Assembly: GCA_942491415.1 (NCBI GenBank) | Contig: CALOAD010000020.1 | Location: 310,001 to 374,000, forward strand | Direction: 5' to 3' | Length of the DNA stretch: 64,000 nt | Source of the DNA: CALOAD01 sp942491415 | GTDB taxonomy: Bacteria > Cyanobacteriota > Vampirovibrionia > Gastranaerophilales > CALOAD01 | Shown here: one piece after another, positions 46,857 through 54,371 of the stretch | How the letters are laid out: each line of letters begins with the position of its first letter | Position numbering within the stretch: position 1 is the stretch's first letter | Program-made: the position numbers and the translations under genes | The notes under the pieces: model-generated | Databases searched by the model: none | Told to the model about the DNA's origin: nothing | Seen by the model: the letters and a program-made list of their open reading frames with translations, nothing else

Positions 46857-47309
46857 TCAAACAGTCATTTCTTCATCACTTGTTGCTAAAAGTTTTAAAA
46901 GATCAAAGGTACTTACGATACCTATAAGCTTGTCATAATCAACAACTAAAAGCCTATGGATTTTTTTGTCGTACATCATTTTTGCCATTTTTGCGATGGT
47001 GTCATCAGGCGATATTGTGTATAAATCTCTTGTCATTATAGTTGAGACTTTTTGATCAAAAAACGTTGCATTTTCGTATGTGGATTGTTCAATACTACTG
47101 ACTGAAGCTGTATGATAAAAAGTGTGCGAGCTTTCGTTTTTAATTACATCGTGAGAGCTTACAACACCTTCGATAAAACCGTCATCATCTACAACAGGTG
47201 CTCCTAATATCCCGTTATCGGCAAAAAGTTTAACAAGGTCTTTTATGTTTGATGTGTTGTTAATAGTGACAATATTTGTGGACATTATATCTCTTACATA
47301 AAATTGCAT
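46857..47309 (-). CDS. Stand-alone CBS-domain pair protein
   Basis: The 150-aa protein consists of two CBS repeats (about 1-60 and 83-145). It has VRDIMSTNIVTI and IMTRDLYTISPDDTIAKMA at their starts and GVVSSHDVIK and GIVSTFDLLK at their ends. Such pairs bind adenine nucleotides and sense energy state. With no fused enzyme, it probably acts on a partner. It is convergent with the phosphatase gene. Confidence 0.9.
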   Translation of the reverse strand: MQFYVRDIMSTNIVTINNTSNIKDLVKLFADNGILGAPVVDDDGFIEGVVSSHDVIKNESSHTFYHTASVSSIEQSTYENATFFDQKVSTIMTRDLYTISPDDTIAKMAKMMYDKKIHRLLVVDYDKLIGIVSTFDLLKLLATSDEEMTV

Positions 47310-47478
47310 AACCTGTCTCCTGTTTTTGTTCTTTATTATTTTTTCATGTTTTTTTAACTAAAACATTGGCAAAAAGCATTATAAGATTTCAAAAAATAAT
47401 AAAATTATACTTACAGGCTACGATTATATAGTCAATTTGTAGGTTTGTTATTTTTCATGCTTGTTTTAAAATTGCCTT

Positions 47479-47802
47479 ATGGTTAATGTTTTGATGGAAA
47501 AAGAAGATAAAGATTTAAAAAACATAGGTTTAGAGCTTATGTTTTGCACTCCCGAAAAATGTGAAAATTCAGAGGGATATACTGCTGTTGAATTAGCAAG
47601 AAAATTGAATATCAAAATTGATATCGTAAAAAAGAAGCTTAGAATTTTGCAGCAAAAAGACATAGTGCAGCCAAAAGGTATAAATCCAAAAATTTGGAAA
47701 TTTGATGATTTTCATTTTCAAAGAATGGATGAAGACGATCCTGTATATAACCTTTTGTGCTGTTTTGAAGATGTTGATTTTGATAAATATTTTGAATATT
47801 AA
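47479..47802 (+). CDS. Small protein with winged-helix-like region
   Basis: The 107-aa protein has a helix-turn-helix-like stretch at about 30-65 (GYTAVELARKLNIKIDIVKKKLRILQQKDIVQPKG), which resembles a winged helix with its wing. The acidic C-terminal tail ends DVDFDKYFEY. It is perhaps a DNA-binding or adaptor protein. The ATG at 47494 is an alternative start. The 3' end overlaps the convergent gene by 4 bp. Confidence 0.6.
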   Translation: MVNVLMEKEDKDLKNIGLELMFCTPEKCENSEGYTAVELARKLNIKIDIVKKKLRILQQKDIVQPKGINPKIWKFDDFHFQRMDEDDPVYNLLCCFEDVDFDKYFEY

Positions 47803-48131
47803 CTATGGACTTCCAGGTCTATATTAAAGCCTCCCAGCCCAAATTTTTGTGCGATTTTTGCTTTGCCTTTTGTGACCATTCCGTCAAGATTAAGTATTAC
47901 ATCGTGCATTTCATTCATTGTTTTTGAAACTTCTTCCAGCTCTTGAACATTTGAAGGTTCAATGCTTTCTGTATTGAGCATTATATTATAACCTTCTACG
48001 TATTCATTTTGTTTGGATTCAAAATTAAAAGTTTTATAGCTGCGATCGAGATAACCAAATTCGACTTTAAATTCAAGTGAATTTGAATCAGTAAGAATGC
48101 ATAGTTTATCCTGCTTGGAATTGTCTTTCAT
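47799..48131 (-). CDS. Unknown 110-aa protein
   Basis: I recognise no family. The sequence alternates beta-like stretches (LEFKVEFGYLDRSYKTFNFE) with a helical segment (NVQELEEVSKTMNEMHDVIL) and a Gly-containing end. It has no membrane part. SD-like AGGAG (48138-48142) precedes the ATG by 6 bp. The stop overlaps that of the convergent winged-helix-like gene. Confidence 0.6.
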   Translation of the reverse strand: MKDNSKQDKLCILTDSNSLEFKVEFGYLDRSYKTFNFESKQNEYVEGYNIMLNTESIEPSNVQELEEVSKTMNEMHDVILNLDGMVTKGKAKIAQKFGLGGFNIDLEVHS

Positions 48132-48382
48132 TGCTATCTCCTCTTAATCTGACTTATTTATATAATAACAATATTAATTTAGGTTTTCAATCCTTATTGA
48201 GAGTTTATTTAAAATAAATAAACAACTTTAAAAAATTTTAAGTAGTGGTTAAAATTTTAATAAAAACTATTATGTAGAAAGAGCCTATAACCGCCAATAC
48301 CTTATTATACTAACAGGTAATTAATGCTCAAAATAAAAATGTTAATCTATTTTCAGACGGTTAAAAAAACAAGAGGTGCATT

Positions 48383-48742
48383 ATGTCTAAAACTCTTATC
48401 ACTGGGAAAGAAGCTATTGAAAAACTTAATAACCGAGGAGATATCTACATAATAGACGGTAGACCTGAAGAAATATATAGGGGTGGAAGCAATCAAATAA
48501 AAGATGCTAAGCATATTACAGAGCAATTTGCTCGTGAAATATTTTTAGATTTACCAAAAGATTTAGAATATTTAATTTATATGACAGAAGGTGAAGAAGA
48601 TTTAAGTGTTAAATTTGCCGAATTTTTAAGAAAAAAAGGATTCGATGCCTACGCAATAGAAGGTGGATATGAACAATGGAGAGATTCGGGTAAACCTATT
48701 GAACCTATTAATGCTCCAGGGACTCCTATAAAAGAAGATTAA
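48383..48742 (+). CDS. Rhodanese-like domain protein lacking the catalytic Cys
   Basis: The 119-aa single-domain protein shows the rhodanese fold pattern: IYIIDGRPEEIYRGGSNQI near the start and GFDAYAIEGGYEQWRDSG near the end. The active-site loop reads YMTEGEED (residues 66-73), placing Met67 where the Cys should be, so sulfur transfer is unlikely. It is probably a binding or regulatory domain. SD AAGAGGTG lies upstream of the ATG. Confidence 0.8.
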   Translation: MSKTLITGKEAIEKLNNRGDIYIIDGRPEEIYRGGSNQIKDAKHITEQFAREIFLDLPKDLEYLIYMTEGEEDLSVKFAEFLRKKGFDAYAIEGGYEQWRDSGKPIEPINAPGTPIKED

Positions 48743-48755
48743 AATAAATTTTTAA

Positions 48756-48785
48756 CGAAAAGGTGCGAATTATCGCACCTTTTCG
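48756..48785. terminator. Bidirectional hairpin terminator
   Basis: The 13-bp stem CGAAAAGGTGCGA with its complement and an ATTA loop sits between two converging genes. Confidence 0.75.
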
Positions 48786-48798
48786 CATCTATAAACCT

Positions 48799-49593
48799 CT
48801 AAAATTTTTTAAAAAACCTTTCTATACGTTTAAATAGTCTTGGTCGAGCTTGAAATATCAACTGATAATCATCTAATTGACCTTTTGATATTTCATCTCT
48901 TTGATTATCTAAAAACACGGTAAATTCTTTTTCCAAAAAAGAATTTAGCTCTTTTCGATCAATATCTTTAAGTGATTTTTCAAAAGTTATAGGATTTCCC
49001 ACCTCTATCAATACATCGGGCTTGTCTTCCCTTAAAAAAGTATATCTAAAGGCGACAGGCACTAAATTTACCCCATCTAACCTTTGGCACAAATAAGATA
49101 TTCCCGAAGCAAATTTTATAGGTCTATAATCAGGAGGTCTTACTATTCCTTGAGGAAACAACCAAAGAGCCCTTGATGGATTTTGCAAAAGTTTGGCGCT
49201 AAAATCAATTGCTTTTAATGGGGATTTTGCAGAACGTTTACTCACCGAAAACGCTCCTATTCTTGAAAGTAAAGGAAATTGATGAAGCTGTTCTATCATC
49301 ATTCGCAAATCCATATTAAAGAGTCTTCTATTTAAATAATAACCGATAATCCCATCCCACCAACAATTGTGGGGAGCATAAAAAATTGTACTTTTAGATT
49401 TGTCTCTTTTTTCAATATTTTCCGGCGTTTTAACCCTGAAAGAATTAAAAAACTTTTCAATCATGCTTAAAGTCACAATATCTGAGACCTTTAACCAAAA
49501 TTGACTTCGATTTTCTTTGTAAATAAAAGCCCTTTCCTTTTTCGCCATCTTGGATGGAGGAATATCATTATAAAGGGCATTATTTTCTCTCAT
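48799..49593 (-). CDS. PlsC-like acyltransferase (glycerolipid biosynthesis)
   Basis: The 264-aa protein has the acyltransferase motif I HNCWWD (H-x4-D) in FYAPHNCWWDGI and a motif III variant FPQGIVR where FPEG is typical. VNLVPVAFRYTF represents motif IV. It probably acylates lysophosphatidate or a related lipid at the inner membrane. It has no clear membrane helix. The gene is isolated, convergent with the rhodanese-like gene and divergent from the riboswitch operon. Confidence 0.82.
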   Translation of the reverse strand: MRENNALYNDIPPSKMAKKERAFIYKENRSQFWLKVSDIVTLSMIEKFFNSFRVKTPENIEKRDKSKSTIFYAPHNCWWDGIIGYYLNRRLFNMDLRMMIEQLHQFPLLSRIGAFSVSKRSAKSPLKAIDFSAKLLQNPSRALWLFPQGIVRPPDYRPIKFASGISYLCQRLDGVNLVPVAFRYTFLREDKPDVLIEVGNPITFEKSLKDIDRKELNSFLEKEFTVFLDNQRDEISKGQLDDYQLIFQARPRLFKRIERFFKKF

Positions 49594-49714
49594 AACTCCA
49601 CTCCTTATACCCCACTCTTATTTTGAATTTTATAACTGTTTTTAAAAAATTTTATCCCCGAAGTGTAATTACATAAGGGGGGTAATAAGAAACTTAATAA
49701 TACCTCCTTTTTCA

Positions 49715-49742
49715 TTGACACCACTTTTTAAAGTAATAAAAT
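49715..49742 (+). promoter_or_regulatory. Promoter of the riboswitch-controlled operon
   Basis: A perfect TTGACA (49715-49720), 16-bp spacer and TAAAAT (49737-49742, 5/6 match) lie about 8 bp before the aptamer. Confidence 0.7.
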
Positions 49743-49749
49743 TCATGTA

Positions 49750-49851
49750 TTGGTCTAAGGAAAGGTGAATAAAGTTTTTCTAACTAAATTCACGTAAGGG
49801 TGAAATTCCCGCACTGGCCCGCAGCCGTTAAAGTCGGAATGCTTGGATCAA
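49750..49851 (+). ncRNA. Cobalamin-type riboswitch aptamer
   Basis: P1 is TTGGTC (49750-49755) paired with GATCAA (49846-49851). The conserved core reads GGGTGAAATTCCCGCACTGG, then CCCGCAGCCGTTAAAG and the B12-box-like TCGGAATGCTTGGATCA. This is the classic cobalamin aptamer order. Downstream an expression-platform stem (CTGTTAG 49859-49865 with CTAACAG 49919-49925, extended by ACTTC/GAAGT) precedes GGGAGA, the SD of the first gene. There is no strong U-tract, so translational control is likelier. Confidence 0.85.
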
Positions 49852-49949
49852 AAATTAGCTGTTAGTACTTCGATAGCAAGGAAAGCAAAGATATTTCTTA
49901 TATTATTTTTTGAAGTGTCTAACAGTTATTACTGGGAGACTCTTTTTTT

Positions 49950-50675
49950 ATGTCAACAGGACCTTTAAACGCAATAACGATAAACACAGGAAATTGTCCT
50001 CATGGAATGCCCCCCGGTGCTTGTCCGATTTGCTCCGGAAAAGGTGGTGCAGGAAACTCAACAAGAAGAGTTTCCAATGAGATGAGTTGGAATGAATGCT
50101 ACGCAATGGGCTTGATGATCAAAGCTCAAAAACAACGAGTTGAACTTAATCAGCAAGCATTTGATAAAAACTTACAACAAAGCTTATTAATCCAAAAAAT
50201 TGCATCCGCTTTCGCTGAAAAAATAGCACAATTGAAATCCATAAAACTGGTACAGTCAATAACTTCGGCTGTATCAAACAGTATTACAACCATAAAAAAT
50301 ATAATTAATAAAATTGCAATAACAACTGCAACCCTTGTTAATAAAGCAATTTCAACAGTGAGAACTATCATTAATCAAATTTCTGAAAAATTCACACAAA
50401 TAAAAGATCAATTGATCAACATATCAGATAAGCTTGTAGCTGTTTTTGGAGAATTAAAGCAAGGTGCTCAAAAAATACTACAAGAAAATATTTCTAAATT
50501 AAAGAAAAAATTATTCAGCTTATTTGAAATGATCGATGCTTCATTAGAACAAGGGGATGATAGTGAAGAGGCTGATTATAAAAGAATTTTAAGTTTTAAA
50601 GGCTTTAAGAAAATCAAAAAAACAATAAGACAATTAATAAAGATGAATATAAAAAATAAGGAGTTGATTGGATGA
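49950..50675 (+). CDS. Unknown protein with N-terminal CPHGxPPGxCPxC motif, riboswitch-controlled
   Basis: The 241-aa protein starts with a short leader and the motif CPHGMPPGACPICSGKGG (residues 13-30), a compact Cys3/His cluster that could bind a metal or cofactor. A long amphipathic, Ile/Lys/Gln-rich helical region (about 60-190) follows, with heptad-like SAVSNSITTIKNIINKIAIT repeats, probably coiled coil. A charged C-terminus follows. It is the first gene after the cobalamin riboswitch; SD GGGAGA lies at 49934-49939. It overlaps the next gene by 4 bp. Confidence 0.72.
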   Translation: MSTGPLNAITINTGNCPHGMPPGACPICSGKGGAGNSTRRVSNEMSWNECYAMGLMIKAQKQRVELNQQAFDKNLQQSLLIQKIASAFAEKIAQLKSIKLVQSITSAVSNSITTIKNIINKIAITTATLVNKAISTVRTIINQISEKFTQIKDQLINISDKLVAVFGELKQGAQKILQENISKLKKKLFSLFEMIDASLEQGDDSEEADYKRILSFKGFKKIKKTIRQLIKMNIKNKELIG

Positions 50676-52108
50676 TAAATTCAGTTAAAACAACGCATCA
50701 ATTTTTCAATAGAAAACCCGGTCATCAAGACCCAAGACAAAAAAACCTTAATGCAACAAAAGAGGGTGTTTTAGTAAACAACCTTATTAAAACCAATGAA
50801 TGCAATTGGGCAAATATGGGCATTCCTCAAAAAGTAAGTTTGCCAACAGACTTATATTCAAGAAAAGAAAAAATCGCAAAAAAATGGTTTGAAAATCCCA
50901 TAATTCCTCTAGTTGTGGCACCTTTAGCACTGCTTGGAATGGGGGCAGGAGTTTCTAAAATATTCAAATCATCTTTTTTGGCAAAAACAACCATACCTAA
51001 AAAAGATCAACTACGCAGCATCGGTAGAATAGTTACTATAAATGACGATAACAATATGGTATTATATCTTCTTTCTCAAGATCCTTCACTTAAATCAATG
51101 CTAGCTGCCGCTTCTGTGCTAACAGCTTCTGCCGGTGCTTTTATTGCAAAAAATGTTATTGAAGGAATTAAAGAAGTCTGCGTAAAAAAAGAAAAAGCTG
51201 ACATAAGAAGAGATTTGGAAGAAAAACTCATAGAAATAGAGACAAGAAGTTTTTCAGGGAAAAATAAAATCCTAAGAAATATTGTTGCTAAAAGCTCAAA
51301 AGAGCTGAAACAAATACAAAATAAAGTCTCTTTTTCAGGTAGTGAAAAAATAAACAAAGATTTATTTACAAAATTTATGAACAAACCAAATTTCACACAA
51401 AATCCTGAAAAGAAAACTAATTCAAATAAAAATTGGCTAATGGCAGCCGCAGGTATTGGTTCACTATTAGTTTGCGGTCTTTTGACAAAAAACATATTCA
51501 AAAATTTAAGTTCAGTAGGAAAACATATTGAAAAAGTTTCAAAAGAAGCAAGTGAAGAAATCCAAAAAGGTCTTTCAAAACTTAGTAAAGACGATATTCA
51601 AAAAACTTTGACAAAATCAAAAATGAACGATGAACTAAAAAGCGCTGTCTATAAAGAATGGAAAAAAGCCAATGGTGAAGACTTTATATTCGATGCAACT
51701 CCTGAACTAATGGGTGGTAAAGAAAATAAAGTTAGCTTTTTATCAGCAGTGAGCGATATTACAGCTTTTATATACACCTATGTAGTTAACCCGACACCTC
51801 AAACAAGAAATCTTATGTTTTTAATGCTTTCCAGCGCTTCTTTAGGTTATCTGGGTAAAACAACCGTAGAGGGTGTTAAAGAAGTTCAAGTAGAAAAAGC
51901 TAATGCAAAAACAGAAGTAGAGCTGCAAGATAGACTAGTTAACGTTGAGCTTAATAACTTTATGGCTAAAAAACAAAGCTTCGTAACTCCTATTATTGAA
52001 GACTTTAAAAGACAAGCACAAGTCAATCCTGATAAAACTTTTTTGGATAAAGCCGCAGAAACAGCCTTGTTCGAAATAAAAACAGGTCCTCCGTTTGTAT
52101 ATAGTTAA
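50672..52108 (+). CDS. Unknown membrane protein with internal duplication
   Basis: The 478-aa protein has about four hydrophobic segments (around 75-93, 140-160, 248-270 and 385-402). It also has two copies of a repeat: FIAKNVIEGIKEVCVKKEKA near 164 and YLGKTTVEGVKEVQVEKANA near 401, each followed by an acidic helix. KVSFSG near residue 225 resembles the SFKG-type motif of other unknown proteins here. It starts inside the stop of the previous gene (ATGA), so it is translationally coupled. The role is unknown. Confidence 0.72.
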   Translation: MINSVKTTHQFFNRKPGHQDPRQKNLNATKEGVLVNNLIKTNECNWANMGIPQKVSLPTDLYSRKEKIAKKWFENPIIPLVVAPLALLGMGAGVSKIFKSSFLAKTTIPKKDQLRSIGRIVTINDDNNMVLYLLSQDPSLKSMLAAASVLTASAGAFIAKNVIEGIKEVCVKKEKADIRRDLEEKLIEIETRSFSGKNKILRNIVAKSSKELKQIQNKVSFSGSEKINKDLFTKFMNKPNFTQNPEKKTNSNKNWLMAAAGIGSLLVCGLLTKNIFKNLSSVGKHIEKVSKEASEEIQKGLSKLSKDDIQKTLTKSKMNDELKSAVYKEWKKANGEDFIFDATPELMGGKENKVSFLSAVSDITAFIYTYVVNPTPQTRNLMFLMLSSASLGYLGKTTVEGVKEVQVEKANAKTEVELQDRLVNVELNNFMAKKQSFVTPIIEDFKRQAQVNPDKTFLDKAAETALFEIKTGPPFVYS

Positions 52109-52153
52109 AACATCAATAAAAAATAGCCGTAACAAAAGAAACAGAGGATAAAA

Positions 52154-52729
52154 ATGACAATCATACGAAATCAAACAATAAGAAAAAACAATTATATAAG
52201 CAACCCAAATAATGAGATTTATAAAATAAATGCTCTTGTTAATCAACTTGGGCGAAAAGTTGAAATGGCAACTCCTCAAAGGAATTATGCAACATTTAAT
52301 TTGCCGGTGGTAAAACAACTTTTAAACTACCGAGAAAAAGCAATACCTTCAATATGCTCTATTTTAAAAGTTTCTCAAAATGAAAAACAAATCACAGAAA
52401 GCCTATATGTATTAGATAGAATGATTGAAGCAAATGTAAAAGGTGTTGAAAAAACTTATCCGACTTTATCGAGATTCAACAATACAAAATCCCCCACTAT
52501 ACAAACAATGCTGGCGGGTATTTACAGAAAAACTCAAGTGCCTGACGCTTTTGGACCTCTTTGTAGAATGCTTATAAGAAATACATTCACTCCTCCCGTC
52601 AACGCTCATTTTGATCCTGATGAGGAAATTGGCGGAGCAATACTGGATTATATTAGGAATAAAGGGGCTACTAGCCAATATACAAAAGAAAATAATCTCC
52701 CCACAAGTAAGTATATTTATTGTTGTTAA
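52154..52729 (+). CDS. Unknown helical protein, possibly HEAT-like
   Basis: The 191-aa third gene of the unit lies 45 bp after the second, with SD AGAGGA 6 bp before its ATG. After a polar N-terminus it is mainly helical, with repeat-like segments (LPVVKQLLNYREKAIPSICSIL). It ends YIYCC. HEAT-like repeats are possible but not convincing. It converges on nothing; a terminator follows at 52772. Confidence 0.65.
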   Translation: MTIIRNQTIRKNNYISNPNNEIYKINALVNQLGRKVEMATPQRNYATFNLPVVKQLLNYREKAIPSICSILKVSQNEKQITESLYVLDRMIEANVKGVEKTYPTLSRFNNTKSPTIQTMLAGIYRKTQVPDAFGPLCRMLIRNTFTPPVNAHFDPDEEIGGAILDYIRNKGATSQYTKENNLPTSKYIYCC

Positions 52730-52771
52730 TTTCTCAAAAATCACTATATTATTTATTTTTTTTAAGCATTT

Positions 52772-52801
52772 AGAGCCTTTTTAAAGGCTCTTTTGTCTTT
52801 T
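52772..52801 (+). terminator. Terminator of the riboswitch operon
   Basis: AGAGCCTT with its complement and a TTTA loop, then TTTGTCTTTTT, 42 bp after the last stop of the unit. Confidence 0.88.
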
Positions 52802-52806
52802 TAATT

Positions 52807-52838
52807 CATGATTTACAGGTTTTAAACTCTAAATCATG
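52807..52838. promoter_or_regulatory. 9-bp palindromic site upstream of the prepilin-like gene
   Basis: CATGATTTA (52807-52815) and TAAATCATG (52830-52838) form a perfect inverted repeat with a 14-bp spacer about 65 bp before the gene. It could be an operator or simply a hairpin. Confidence 0.35.
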
Positions 52839-52903
52839 TTTAAACATTAGATATAAGTCTAGTTTTTCTTAAAGTAAAAAAGATCAAGAAAGGTTTTAGA
52901 GTG

Positions 52904-53314
52904 ATGGAAAAACGAGAGGGAATGTTTTTAGCTGAAGCGTTGATAAGTCTTTTAATTACAAGCGTAATATTAGCTATTACAATGCCTGCAATGACAGTTC
53001 ACGTAAAATAAGCAGGATCAGCCCCTCCACTGTCGACAGGAGATAGTGTAGCTCAAAATGCAGTTATGGCTTTTAATTTATCGGTTTGTCCAACAGGGGG
53101 GAGTTCTTATAATTCGGCAAATGGAAGAGTTATTATAGGAATTGGCACAAAAGGTTCTTATATTTATAATCTTGGCAATGGAAGTTTTCAGAGATTGACA
53201 TCAGATGATGGGTACTCTTATGCCGGTATCTCTGACAGTACATATCAAGGTGGCAATTCCTCTCATGAAAATCGTCCACCATATATCGCTTTAAAATATT
53301 GCAAAAAAGATTAA
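52904..53314 (+). pseudogene. Prepilin-like gene with tail-collar-like C-terminus, interrupted by in-frame TAA
   Basis: The reading frame opens at ATG 52904 (or GTG 52901) after GAAAGG. Codons 1-35 give a class III/type IV prepilin N-terminus: MEKREG then MFLAEALISLLITSV, with a Gly before the cleavage point and a Glu five residues after it. A TAA at 53009-53011 stops it. The same frame then runs on without a break to 53314. The rest resembles the end of phage tail-collar/microcystin-dependent proteins: GRVIIGIGTKGSY and HENRPPYIALKYC. One base change (for example CAA to TAA) would explain it. Confidence 0.7.
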
Positions 53315-53320
53315 AAAATT

Positions 53321-54256
53321 CTAAACAGGCTCTCTGTGCAATCTTAAAGTCAAACACCTCAAGCTACCGCCTCCGGCGAGAAGTGCCTCGGGATGAAAAT
53401 GAATAAAATCGACACCTTTTTGCTCCAGAGTATTTATTGTCTTATCTGATAAAGAAATATCATAATTTATTATTGTTTTTTCCTTCAACGGGACAAAACT
53501 TGTTGCCCATAATTGTTGTTCATTATCTGAAACTTCAATTATCTCAACTTCTTTTTCTTCCATATGATCTCGAATATCAATTTTCTTAACACCTTCATTC
53601 GTTATCAAAAAAGTATCCAAAAAAGCCGGAATATAAGCAAGCGCAAGATTCTTACCCAGTCTGTTAAATGTCATATCAGGATGCATATACCTTCTTTCTT
53701 TTGGTATTTCCACATAAATTATCTCTTTAAAATGATTCATTGCATTGCTTATAAACTTGAGTATCGATGATTTATAATGTCGCTCTGTATTGGCAACTAA
53801 AACCGTTTCGGGTGATAAAAGCAAACACCCCTCAAAAGCGTCACTATCATCGAATTCGTGCAAAATAGGAATCCCCAAATTAGTCAAAGCCTCTTTTACA
53901 ACTTTATCTTCACATTTTCTGCCTTGAAAACACATCTTTGAAATAATGGCTCCTTTGCTCGAAATAACAGAGCTATCATGCATATATGCAAGATTAGGTA
54001 AGTATTTAAGAAGTTTTGAAGTTTTATCAACATGATCCTGAAGTTCAAAAACCTTAACCCCAAGAGTTTTAAGCAAGTTAGAATATTCATCATGTTCTTC
54101 TAAATATTTATCAATATCAGGAACTTTATCAAACAAGTAGTCTTGAAAATTATCTTTAGTTACCTTGTATAAAGAATCCACAGGTTTATGAAGCATCACT
54201 TTTTTTAAAGTACCAAACTTTTCAATCCCAAAGTTTTGCAGTTTAAAATTTTCCAT
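53321..54256 (-). CDS. Arginine deiminase/amidinotransferase-family protein
   Basis: The protein (311 aa from ATG 54256; an upstream in-frame start exists at 54283) has the guanidino-group-modifying fold signature. NLAYMHDSSV lies in the substrate region, FEGCLLL is at the place of the catalytic Glu motif (usually EGGD), and MHPDMTF carries the catalytic His and Asp. The nucleophile Cys lies near the end in GGGSLRCLTL. It probably hydrolyses arginine or a related guanidine compound to citrulline. The altered GGD (GCL) leaves the substrate uncertain. Confidence 0.8.
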   Translation of the reverse strand: MENFKLQNFGIEKFGTLKKVMLHKPVDSLYKVTKDNFQDYLFDKVPDIDKYLEEHDEYSNLLKTLGVKVFELQDHVDKTSKLLKYLPNLAYMHDSSVISSKGAIISKMCFQGRKCEDKVVKEALTNLGIPILHEFDDSDAFEGCLLLSPETVLVANTERHYKSSILKFISNAMNHFKEIIYVEIPKERRYMHPDMTFNRLGKNLALAYIPAFLDTFLITNEGVKKIDIRDHMEEKEVEIIEVSDNEQQLWATSFVPLKEKTIINYDISLSDKTINTLEQKGVDFIHFHPEALLAGGGSLRCLTLRLHREPV

Positions 54257-54284
54257 AAATACTAGTCTCTTAGCTAACCTCAAG

Positions 54285-54343
54285 GTTAATTTATTATATC
54301 CTGTTTAAAAATTCAATTCTTTAACAGGATATAATAAATTAAC
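54285..54343. repeat. 21-bp perfect inverted repeat
   Basis: 54285-54305 and 54323-54343 are exact complements (GTTAATTTATTATATCCTGTT) with a 17-nt spacer, between two leftward genes. There is no T-run, so it is either a weak terminator of the upstream transporter gene or a protein-binding palindrome. Confidence 0.55.
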
Positions 54344-54371
54344 TAATATATTTATCGCAAATTTAAAAATT

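Noticed and set aside
53066..53314. Independent 82-aa gene starting at 53066
   Set aside because: It is in the same frame as the prepilin start at 52904, has no SD, and is better explained as the rest of a gene broken by one TAA.
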